Source: DASUBV01 sp035763085
GTDB taxonomy: Bacteria; Actinomycetota; Actinomycetes; Streptosporangiales; Streptosporangiaceae
Assembly: GCA_035763085.1 (NCBI GenBank)
Contig: DASUBV010000180.1
Coordinates: forward strand, 1 to 10,201
Direction of reading: 5' to 3'
Length of the DNA stretch: 10,201 bases
A program made the translations under genes and the position numbers. Positions 1 to 5,408 of the stretch are shown here, one piece after another. A model generated the notes under the pieces. That model worked only from the letters and a program-made list of their open reading frames with translations, was not told the DNA's origin and ran no database searches. Position 1 is the first letter of the stretch, and each line of letters opens with the position of its first letter.

Positions 1-440
1 GTCAGCGGCACCGAGCCGGGCATGCCCGGCAGGATCAGGTCGGACAGGCGGACCGTGCACCGGACCGTGGCCGTGACGCTGGCCTGCTGCCCCAGCGGGG
101 TCGCGAACGCCCGGTACACGCCCGGCAGCCCGACGCTGAGCGCCGAGCAGTTCAGGTGCTCGCCGGCCAGCTCCGCGCCCGCGGTCGACTGCGCCGTGCT
201 CATCGCGTCCTGCGGCGACCGGGCGATCGATGCCTGGCGGGCGGCGTCGCGGGCCGCGGCGTCAATCGCGCCGCGGGCGATCGCGATCCGCCCGGCCGCG
301 ATCACCATGCAGATCAGCAGGATCAGCACGGGCGCCAGGATCAGTAACTCCAGAGCCGCGCTTCCCGCCTCGCCCGCCGCCGGCTCGCCCGGCCGCAGAT
401 CACCTGGCCTGCGGGCCCGCCCCGCTGAGTCCCCGGTCAC
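1..440 (-). CDS. tadE: TadE-like pseudopilin, C-terminus cut by window edge
   Basis: Minus-strand frame of 146 visible codons that leaves the window at base 1. The GTG start at 440 overlaps the TGA of the upstream TadE-like gene (GTGA), which fixes the start by coupling. After a charged 25-residue leader comes G26-SAALE31, a type IV prepilin-like processing site with Glu at +5 after the Gly, then a hydrophobic segment (about 32-50) and an Ala/Arg-rich helix (about 51-72), the classic TadE/TadG N-terminal pattern. The extracellular part carries C98 and C128, which could form a disulfide. TadE-family proteins are minor pseudopilins or membrane-anchored accessory factors of the Flp pilus. Residue L32 is a TTA codon (bases 347-345), very rare at this GC. 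It could equally be called TadG-like; the missing C-terminus prevents a decision. Confidence 0.85.
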   Translation of the reverse strand, partial: MTGDSAGRARRPGDLRPGEPAAGEAGSAALELLILAPVLILLICMVIAAGRIAIARGAIDAAARDAARQASIARSPQDAMSTAQSTAGAELAGEHLNCSALSVGLPGVYRAFATPLGQQASVTATVRCTVRLSDLILPGMPGSVPL

Positions 441-835
441 GGCGCCGTGAACCGCTCGACTGGCGCCTCGGCCACCTGGGTGACCGTGATCGGCATCCCG
501 ACCACGATGCTCGGCACCCGGCCGGTGACGCTGATGACGATCGTGGCCGCCGTGCTGCGGCTGGCGTCCACGCCCGTCACCTGCAGGTAGCCGTGCGCCG
601 CCCGGCGCGCGAACAGCCGCGCCTCGCGCGTCCCGGCCTGCAGCGACACCGGCTCGACGCGGGCCGCGTCGACGCCCTGCCGGGCGGCGGCCAGGGCCGC
701 GGAGCGGGCCAGGAACCACATCGCGCCCTGGGTGATGATCATCAGCGCCAGCAGGAACACCGGCACGATGATCACGTAGCTGAGGATCAGCGCGCCGGCA
801 TCAGAACGGGCCCGGCGCGCGGCTGTGACAGTCAT
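437..835 (-). CDS. tadE: TadE-like pilus-assembly protein
   Basis: 132 residues, ATG at 835, 13 bases after the stop of the flp gene and with no clear Shine-Dalgarno sequence in that gap, so it may rely on re-initiation. A basic leader (residues 1-10) precedes a strong membrane helix (about 15-42) and an Ala/Arg-rich segment ending AARV (about 43-60). A small, mostly beta-like C-terminal domain follows. This is the TadE pattern: one N-terminal helix with the remainder outside the cell. The Gly14-Ala junction resembles a prepilin cleavage site, but the +5 position is Ser19 instead of the usual Glu, unlike both the flp gene before it and the TadE-like gene after it. The stop overlaps the next GTG start (GTGA). 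TadE family membership is fairly secure; whether it is processed by the prepilin peptidase is doubtful. Confidence 0.82.
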   Translation of the reverse strand: MTVTAARRARSDAGALILSYVIIVPVFLLALMIITQGAMWFLARSAALAAARQGVDAARVEPVSLQAGTREARLFARRAAHGYLQVTGVDASRSTAATIVISVTGRVPSIVVGMPITVTQVAEAPVERFTAP

Positions 836-848
836 CAGGAGCGGCGCG

Positions 849-1064
849 TCACGGTCCGGTCGGGACCTGGTTCTCCCAGGTTCCGATGATCTTCCGGAAG
901 AACACCCCGGCCGCCACCGCCGCCACCACGAGCAGGCTGGCGATGACGATCCACTCCAGGCTCAGCGCGCCCGTCTCAGGGTGCCCGTCCATCGCGTCAC
1001 GGGCGCGCTGCCGGGCACGCTCCAGCAGGTAGACGATCGCGGTCCACAGGGGGTCAGGGTTCAC
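849..1064 (-). CDS. flp: Flp-type (type IVb) major prepilin
   Basis: 71 residues. I choose the GTG at 1064 because AGGAGG lies six bases upstream; a much longer frame through the same bases is a shadow of tadC. An amphipathic, basic leader of 32 residues ends G32, followed by A33-LSLE37-W, matching the prepilin peptidase site Gly|Ala with Glu at +5. A single hydrophobic helix (about 38-54) and a short polar tail ending in Pro-Thr-Gly-Pro follow. The mature product would be only 39 residues, the size expected for Flp pilins, which assemble through this helix into a thin fibre. It sits between tadC and the tadE-like genes, and unlike most genes here it has its own strong ribosome site and a 29-base spacer, fitting high output of the structural subunit. 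The leader is longer than in many Flp proteins. Confidence 0.85.
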   Translation of the reverse strand: MNPDPLWTAIVYLLERARQRARDAMDGHPETGALSLEWIVIASLLVVAAVAAGVFFRKIIGTWENQVPTGP

Positions 1065-1070
1065 GGAGGG

Positions 1071-1077
1071 CCTCCTT
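1071..1077 (-). promoter_or_regulatory. Strong Shine-Dalgarno site of flp
   Basis: On the minus strand the bases read AAGGAGG, six bases before the GTG at 1064. It decides the flp start and is the best ribosome site on the minus strand of this window. Neighbouring tad genes mostly start by stop/start overlap instead. Confidence 0.8.
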
Positions 1078-1093
1078 GTCAGGCAGGTACCGG

Positions 1094-2008
1094 CTAGGCG
1101 GTCAGGAAGGTCCGGTACAGGATCGGGAAAATGAGCAGGACCAGGAAGCCCACCGCCAGCAAGGCGATCGGGACCACCATCGTCGTGCCGCGGGCGCCGG
1201 CCTTGGCCCGGTCGGCGGCCAGCGCCTGAGCCCGCATCGAGGCGGCCCGGGCGGCTAGCGTGTCGAGGATGCGGGCGCCCTCCTGCCCGGCAACCTCGGC
1301 GATGTCGGCCAGGTCGGCCAGCTCGGTGACGCCGGTCTCGGCGGCCAGCCCGGCCAGCGCCGTCCACGGCGCCGCGCCGACCCGGCGGGCCGCGTCCAGC
1401 GCCGCCGCGATGCGCTCGAACGCCCAGCCGCCGCCGATCGCGGCCGCCGCCTCCAGCGCCTCGGTCGGCCCGGCGCCGGCACCGCGCTCCAGGCTGACCA
1501 GGTCCAGGTAGCTGCTCAGCGCGTGCCGGAAGTCGTAGCGCTTCTCCGCCGCATTGACCCGCGTTACCAGGTCGGGCGCGAAGAACAGCGCCGCGCCCAG
1601 GCCCAGGGCGGCCGCCACCGGGACCGGCCAGCTCACTGCCTGCCCGGCCAGCGCCAGCAGCGCCGTCAGCAGCACCGGCGCGGCCACGCCCAGCACGCCG
1701 CAGGTCACCTTGCTGGCCAGCCACGCGGCCCGGTCCTGGCCGAGCAGCGCCAGGTCGGCCGACGGTACCGGCAGCCATGGCGCCGCGACCGCCAGCCGCC
1801 GGCCAAGGCGCCGCGACAGCCCGGAGCCAGGAAGCCAGGGGCCAGCAAGCCGGGGATCAGAAACGGGCACGGCCGCCGGCGAGTCCGCCTGGCCCAGCCG
1901 CTCCAGCGCGGCGCTGATCCGGTGCCCGGCCGGGATCAGCTCGCTGACCGCCACGAACACGCCCAGGCCGGCCAGCGCGCCGCAGACCGCGATCCAGGCG
2001 CTCACCAC
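1094..2008 (-). CDS. tadC: TadC-like platform protein (T2SSF domain)
   Basis: 304 residues. Start GTG at 2008, with a second in-frame GTG at 2005; a weak GGGGG lies just upstream. An N-terminal membrane helix (about 4-22), a loop, two further helices (about 101-121 and 127-145), a cytoplasmic helical T2SSF/GspF-type domain (about 158-275) and a last helix (about 276-296) give the TadC topology. TadB and TadC form the inner-membrane platform on which TadA works to push out Flp subunits. Every recognisable part is present, so the gene looks intact, but it is cut off from tadB by the plus-strand recombinase cassette. The start reads GTGGTGA, so a TGA in another frame overlaps it; this is what the stop/start overlaps elsewhere in the operon would predict for an original tadB-tadC junction. 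Confidence 0.88.
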   Translation of the reverse strand: MVSAWIAVCGALAGLGVFVAVSELIPAGHRISAALERLGQADSPAAVPVSDPRLAGPWLPGSGLSRRLGRRLAVAAPWLPVPSADLALLGQDRAAWLASKVTCGVLGVAAPVLLTALLALAGQAVSWPVPVAAALGLGAALFFAPDLVTRVNAAEKRYDFRHALSSYLDLVSLERGAGAGPTEALEAAAAIGGGWAFERIAAALDAARRVGAAPWTALAGLAAETGVTELADLADIAEVAGQEGARILDTLAARAASMRAQALAADRAKAGARGTTMVVPIALLAVGFLVLLIFPILYRTFLTA

Positions 2009-2086
2009 GGACCCCCGTGCCGCGCGCCGGCCGGAAGCCGGGCCGGGCCGCTCGCGATCGCCCGGCCGTCAGCGGTGTCGGCGCTT
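2002..2086 (-). pseudogene. Possible displaced 3' end of tadB (tentative)
   Basis: Upstream of tadC on the minus strand a frame open from the direction of the cassette ends in TGA at 2004-2002, overlapping the GTGGTGA start of tadC. Its last residues include GRAIASGPARLPAG, with GC-rich codons like the tad genes, whereas sequence beyond about 2087 turns clearly less GC-rich. In an operon whose genes overlap end to start, this could be the original end of tadB, separated when the cassette entered. Open frames arise easily at this GC, so this is inference only. Confidence 0.25.
2041..2067. repeat. 8-bp perfect inverted repeat upstream of tadC
   Basis: GGCCGGGC (2041-2048) and GCCCGGCC (2060-2067) form a perfect 8-bp stem with an 11-base loop. 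No T-run follows on either strand, so it is a poor terminator. It would fold in the leader of any transcript entering tadC. GC-rich sequence yields such stems by chance. Confidence 0.4.
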
Positions 2087-2142
2087 GTCTCTACTGCTTC
2101 GGGTTCGATTCGGGCCCTGAGTCCCTGGCAGGCCTGCACGCT

Positions 2143-2159
2143 GGAACGTTGTGTGTTCC
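2143..2159. repeat. Inverted repeat GGAAC-N7-GTTCC
   Basis: A perfect 5-bp dyad with a seven-base spacer, about 95 bases before the recombinase start. It lies in the AT-richer left arm of the cassette and could be a binding site for the recombinase or for the HTH protein. Short dyads occur by chance. Confidence 0.35.
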
Positions 2160-2177
2160 TGCCATGCCGCTGATATG
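2149..2177 (+). promoter_or_regulatory. Weak candidate promoter for the recombinase operon
   Basis: TTGTGT (2149-2154) and GATATG (2172-2177) with 17 bases between them loosely resemble -35/-10 boxes, about 77 bases before the ATG at 2254. It overlaps the GGAAC/GTTCC dyad, so a protein bound there could repress it. The match to consensus is poor. Confidence 0.22.
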
Positions 2178-2198
2178 ACGACGGTCGGTCAGGATTCG

Positions 2199-2207
2199 TG
2201 AGAGACT
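2199..2207 (+). repeat. 9-bp direct repeat, left copy (candidate att core)
   Basis: TGAGAGACT, followed by GCC. The same nine bases occur at 5395-5403, followed by CGCC. The copy lies 46 bases before the recombinase start, a usual place for an att site beside its integrase gene. Nine bases in two searched arms is only moderately significant. Confidence 0.4.
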
Positions 2208-2242
2208 GCCGGGCGTTCTGACACCTGGCTGGTCTGGCTGAA

Positions 2243-2249
2243 GCGGGGG
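2243..2249 (+). promoter_or_regulatory. Ribosome-binding site of the recombinase gene
   Basis: GCGGGGG four bases before the ATG at 2254 is a G-rich, imperfect Shine-Dalgarno sequence. It supports this start over later in-frame methionines. Confidence 0.45.
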
Positions 2250-2253
2250 ATCG

Positions 2254-3339
2254 ATGGCGCTTGCCGGGGTGCGCTCGCTGGGCGCGCCGCAGCGGCTCGT
2301 CACGCCGCAGGACATCGAGGACTTCGAGCAGGAACTTATCGATCAGTACGCGCTGGCAGCGGTCGGCGCGGGGTTTGCTGACTCGACGATTCATGACGAC
2401 CGGGCAGCGGTCTTCGAGTTCGCGCGCTTCCTGCGCAGGCCGGTGTGGGAGGCCAGGCCCGAGGACGGCGACGGGTTCCTGGCTAACCTGCGAAGGCGCG
2501 GGCAGGCCAGGTCGACGATGGCGGGCAAGGCGACCTCTATTGCTGCCTTCTTCGAGTTCCTGATCGCCCGCTATCAAGGTGACATCCATGCGCTGACCGG
2601 TCATGTGCTGATCCAGCCGATCGATGAGTTCAACAAGCCGTCGGCCCGCATCACGTCGGGCGCAGCCCGGATCCCGCCGCGGGACGAGGAGATCGCGGTG
2701 CTCTTCGCGAGCTGGCGTGACTCGCTGCCTCGCGTCCGCAAGTTCCTCCCGGCCGCACGGGACTACATGGCCGCGTCGCTGTGGCGCCGGGTGGGCCTGC
2801 GGATCAACGAGACCGTGATGCTCGACATGCGCGACTGGCATCCCGAGCTGGGCGACTTCGGCAAGCTCCACGTGCGCTTCGGCAAGGGAGCGCGGGGCCG
2901 CGGCCCGACGACCCGCCTGGTGCCGGCGATCAACTCTGTCGCGCCGCTGATGGAGTGGTGGCTGACCGACGTCCGTCACCAGTTCGGCGACGACTGGGCT
3001 GACCCTGATGCCCCGCTGCTGCCCAGCGAACGGCGCGACAAGCTGACCGGCTGGTGCACCCGCACCGGCGCGGAGGCCATGCGCTCGGGGCTGGTAGGAG
3101 CGGTGGAGGCCTGGCTGCCAGCCTGGTCCGGCCGGGTGACCCCGCACGTCCTGCGGCATTACTGCGCGTCCTCGCTGTATCAGCACGGCATGGACCTCAA
3201 GGCCGTGCAGGAACTGCTCGGCCATCAGTGGCTGTCGACCACGACCCGGTATATCCACGTCCACGACGACCACATCGAGACGGCCTGGGCCGCCGCCAAC
3301 GAGCGGATAGCACGGCAGCTCAGCGAGCTCGGGAGGTGA
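2254..3339 (+). CDS. Tyrosine recombinase/integrase, catalytically intact
   Basis: 361 residues, ATG at 2254. An N-terminal SAM-like core-binding domain (about 23-115) is followed by a catalytic domain (about 140-345) with every expected residue: R183 in GLRINE, K211 in the beta-hairpin GKG, H298 and R301 in HVLRH, H324 in LGH, and nucleophile Y333 in TRYIHV. The spacing R301 to Y333 (32) is the family standard. Such enzymes cut and rejoin DNA through a 3'-phosphotyrosine, moving elements or resolving dimers. Here it leads a three-gene plus-strand operon and is the likely mover of the cassette. Its stop is followed four bases later by the HTH gene, whose Shine-Dalgarno lies inside the last codons of this gene. 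It resembles XerC/XerD only in the general fold; a housekeeping Xer role is unlikely given the location. Confidence 0.92.
   Translation: MALAGVRSLGAPQRLVTPQDIEDFEQELIDQYALAAVGAGFADSTIHDDRAAVFEFARFLRRPVWEARPEDGDGFLANLRRRGQARSTMAGKATSIAAFFEFLIARYQGDIHALTGHVLIQPIDEFNKPSARITSGAARIPPRDEEIAVLFASWRDSLPRVRKFLPAARDYMAASLWRRVGLRINETVMLDMRDWHPELGDFGKLHVRFGKGARGRGPTTRLVPAINSVAPLMEWWLTDVRHQFGDDWADPDAPLLPSERRDKLTGWCTRTGAEAMRSGLVGAVEAWLPAWSGRVTPHVLRHYCASSLYQHGMDLKAVQELLGHQWLSTTTRYIHVHDDHIETAWAAANERIARQLSELGR
3331..3336 (+). promoter_or_regulatory. Ribosome-binding site of the HTH gene inside the recombinase end
   Basis: GGGAGG occupies the last two codons of the recombinase and lies seven bases before the GTG at 3344. 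It fixes this GTG as the start and implies coupled translation of the two genes. Confidence 0.75.
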
Positions 3340-3343
3340 GCAG

Positions 3344-3655
3344 GTGCGCTGGAACCTGAGAATGAAAGCCGCGGAAGCCGGCATCTGGAAATCCACCGAG
3401 ATGCGCCGGCGGCTCGCCGCCGCCGGGCTGGAGATCAGCGCCGGGAAGATGTCGGGCCTGTGGATCGGGAACCCCACCACGATCCGCCTGGACGATCTCG
3501 ACGTGATCTGCTCAGTGCTCGACTGCACGCCGAGCGACCTGCTGATCTGCGAGCCCGACGTGGTCAGGGCCCGCAAGCCGGCCCAGCCGGCGATCGCAGC
3601 CGGGCAGCCGGCGCAGATCCGCCCGGGCAGGCACAGGTCGGTTCCTCCCGCATGA
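3344..3655 (+). CDS. Small Cro/C1-type helix-turn-helix protein
   Basis: 103 residues, GTG at 3344. Residues about 5-72 match the compact Cro/C1 (HTH_26-like) pattern: a first helix, a helix-turn-helix over about 18-45 (STEMRRRL, then SAGKMSGLW), and a closing segment LDDLDVICSVLDCTPSDLL that is characteristic of this group. The C-terminal 30 residues are Pro/Ala/Arg-rich and probably disordered. The family binds short operators as repressors or activators. Placed between a recombinase and a recombinase-like gene, it may control their expression or act as a directionality or architectural factor. Its TGA overlaps the ATG of the next gene (ATGA at 3652-3655), so all three are translated together. 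The fold is well supported; the precise role is inference. Confidence 0.8.
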   Translation: MRWNLRMKAAEAGIWKSTEMRRRLAAAGLEISAGKMSGLWIGNPTTIRLDDLDVICSVLDCTPSDLLICEPDVVRARKPAQPAIAAGQPAQIRPGRHRSVPPA

Positions 3656-5397
3656 CGCCGCCGCCGATGTGCCGTGGCTGCGGTCAGCGGCCGCAGGCAT
3701 ACCACGGCCGGGGCCTGTGCTACGAGTGCAAGCCAGGCTCCCAAGGCCGGCCGCTGCCCTGCAGGCGATGCGGCCGCACCGGCGACTACTGGAGCAGCGG
3801 CCTGTGCCGCCGCTGCCACCAGTACGCCCCCCAGCTCCCCGGCTCCTGCCGGGACTGCCTCGCCTGGGGCGTCACCCGGCTGCACGGGCGTACCTGCCAG
3901 GCATGCCGCGGCTGGCGAGCCCGGTATCCAGGCACTGGTCGCTGCGTCAGCTGCCGGCGGACCGTTCCGGTGAACGACCGGCAGGCGTGCCGGATGTGCT
4001 GGCTGCAGGCCCGGGCAGCCTGCGGGCTCGGCGAGCCAGTTGACGTGATCGCCGGCAACCGGTCCGGCCAGCAGCTCATGTTCGCGAATGTCTCCTCGAG
4101 CAAGAACGGCTACCAGGGAGTCCGCCACCGCAACACCCGCCGCGAGAAGCTCCGCACCGAGCGCCAGGCCGCGCAGGCGACACCGCCGTGGCGCGTCCCC
4201 GGCCAGCTGGACCTGTTCAGGCCTGTCGCGCTGTTCGCGGCGGCCCGGCGCTACGGGCTCGGCGAGCCTGCCAGCTACCACCTGCCCGGCCACCTGGACC
4301 GGCTGACCATCGAGCACGGCCGCCGCCATGGCTGGGACCGGCGGAACGTCACCTGGCGGGCCCGGGTCGGGATGCGTGTCCTGCTGAGCATGACCGGAGC
4401 CAGCAGCACGCCGCTGAACGCAAGCGACGTCGGCTGCCTGATCGCCCTGGGCCTGCCCGCTCGCTCCGTCCGGGCCGTACTGGCCGGCGCGGGCCTGCTC
4501 GAAGAAGACCGGCCCGGCGCCACGCGGACCTGGTTCGACAACCGGACCCGTGCCCTGCCAGAACCGATGGCCTCCGAACTGCGAACCTGGTTCGACATAC
4601 TCCACGACGGCGCCGCCACGCCCCCGCGGACCAGGCCCCGGTCGGCTGTCACCATCAGGACCCGGCTCATCTGGGCCCAGCCGACCCTGGAAGCCTGGGC
4701 CCTGGCGGGCCACCACTCGCTCCGCGAGATCACCCGCGCTGACGTCCTCGCCGCCCTGCCGCCCGGCGGAGACCCCCGGGTCAAGCTCGGCCGCGCCCTG
4801 CGCTCCATCTTCGGAACCCTCAAGGCCAGGCGAGTCATCTTCGCTAACCCCGCGACGCATCTCGCACTGGGCAACTTCGAGAGAACCATCCCGCTGCCCG
4901 TCAACCTGACCCGGCCGCAACCAGCCCTGGCCTCCGCCGACCCGCCGAGCGCTGCCGTCGCGGCGCTCGTGACCTACCACGGCCTCCGGCCGTCCGAGGT
5001 CATGGAACTCAAGCTCACCGACGTCCGCGACGGGCGGCTGCACCTCGGCGACCGCACCATCCTGATGGCCGACCACGTGAAGGCCCGGATGAGCGACTAC
5101 CTGACGTACCGCAGCCAGCGGTGGCCCGCCAGTCTCAGCCAGCACTATTTCCTGACCTGCCTGACCGCACCCGGCACCGGCCCGGTCAGCAGGCACTGGA
5201 TCAAGGACCGCGTCGGCATGCCCCCTTCCGCCGTCCGCCGCGGCCGCATCGCTGACGAGACGATCGCCACAGCCGGAGACCTGCGCCGCGTCTCGGACTT
5301 CTTCGGCGTCACGATCACCACCGCCGAGCATTACGCCACCGTGCTCAACCACCCGGACCTGACGACCGGTGACCCAGGTTCCCGAACCCAGGGATGA
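3652..5397 (+). CDS. Four-zinc-ribbon protein fused to a degenerate tyrosine-recombinase domain
   Basis: 581 residues; the ATG at 3652 overlaps the stop of the HTH gene. Eight CxxC pairs lie at C7/C10, C23/C26, C37/C40, C52/C55, C66/C69, C82/C85, C98/C101 and C113/C116. Paired in order they make four zinc ribbons, probably for DNA or protein binding. A linker and a region without a recognised fold (about 150-330) precede a core-binding-like helical segment (about 334-410) and a C-terminal recombinase-like domain (about 432-565). That domain keeps R445 (GLRPSE), R529 and Y561 with the usual 32-residue spacing, but the first histidine is replaced by Ser526, the LGH histidine by Val553, and no clear catalytic lysine is seen. 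It may be a weak recombinase or a non-catalytic partner of the first enzyme. The stop lies 11 bases from the convergent tadB stop. Confidence 0.82.
   Translation: MTPPPMCRGCGQRPQAYHGRGLCYECKPGSQGRPLPCRRCGRTGDYWSSGLCRRCHQYAPQLPGSCRDCLAWGVTRLHGRTCQACRGWRARYPGTGRCVSCRRTVPVNDRQACRMCWLQARAACGLGEPVDVIAGNRSGQQLMFANVSSSKNGYQGVRHRNTRREKLRTERQAAQATPPWRVPGQLDLFRPVALFAAARRYGLGEPASYHLPGHLDRLTIEHGRRHGWDRRNVTWRARVGMRVLLSMTGASSTPLNASDVGCLIALGLPARSVRAVLAGAGLLEEDRPGATRTWFDNRTRALPEPMASELRTWFDILHDGAATPPRTRPRSAVTIRTRLIWAQPTLEAWALAGHHSLREITRADVLAALPPGGDPRVKLGRALRSIFGTLKARRVIFANPATHLALGNFERTIPLPVNLTRPQPALASADPPSAAVAALVTYHGLRPSEVMELKLTDVRDGRLHLGDRTILMADHVKARMSDYLTYRSQRWPASLSQHYFLTCLTAPGTGPVSRHWIKDRVGMPPSAVRRGRIADETIATAGDLRRVSDFFGVTITTAEHYATVLNHPDLTTGDPGSRTQG
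5377..5388. repeat. Inverted repeat GGTTC-CC-GAACC beside the right core copy
   Basis: A perfect 5-bp dyad with a two-base spacer, six bases before the right copy of the 9-bp repeat. It is flanked by two direct CCCAGG hexamers (5373-5378 and 5387-5392). It lies in the last codons of the zinc-ribbon gene and could be a recombinase arm site. Confidence 0.35.
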
Positions 5398-5403
5398 GAG
5401 ACT
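5395..5403 (+). repeat. 9-bp direct repeat, right copy (candidate att core)
   Basis: TGAGAGACT, identical to 2199-2207. It includes the TGA stop of the zinc-ribbon gene and ends six bases before the tadB stop, so it would mark the right end of the cassette at the gene boundary. Confidence 0.4.
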
Positions 5404-5408
5404 CGCCA

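Noticed and set aside
849..1778. Minus-strand frame of 309 codons ending at the flp stop
   Set aside because: Its upstream part is a shadow of tadC. The real gene is the 71-residue prepilin starting at the GTG at 1064 behind AGGAGG.
2095..2125. GGGTTCGATTC resembling a tRNA T-arm and a tRNA att site
   Set aside because: The flanking bases do not pair as a T-stem, and no anticodon or acceptor arms are found nearby.
2009..2253. New outward promoter for tadC on the minus strand
   Set aside because: No pair of -35/-10 boxes with acceptable spacing was found; CATATC lacks a partner.
3460..3651. Longer start for the zinc-ribbon gene
   Set aside because: The extra 64 residues are a shadow of the HTH gene, have no ribosome site, and the ATG at 3652 overlaps the HTH stop.
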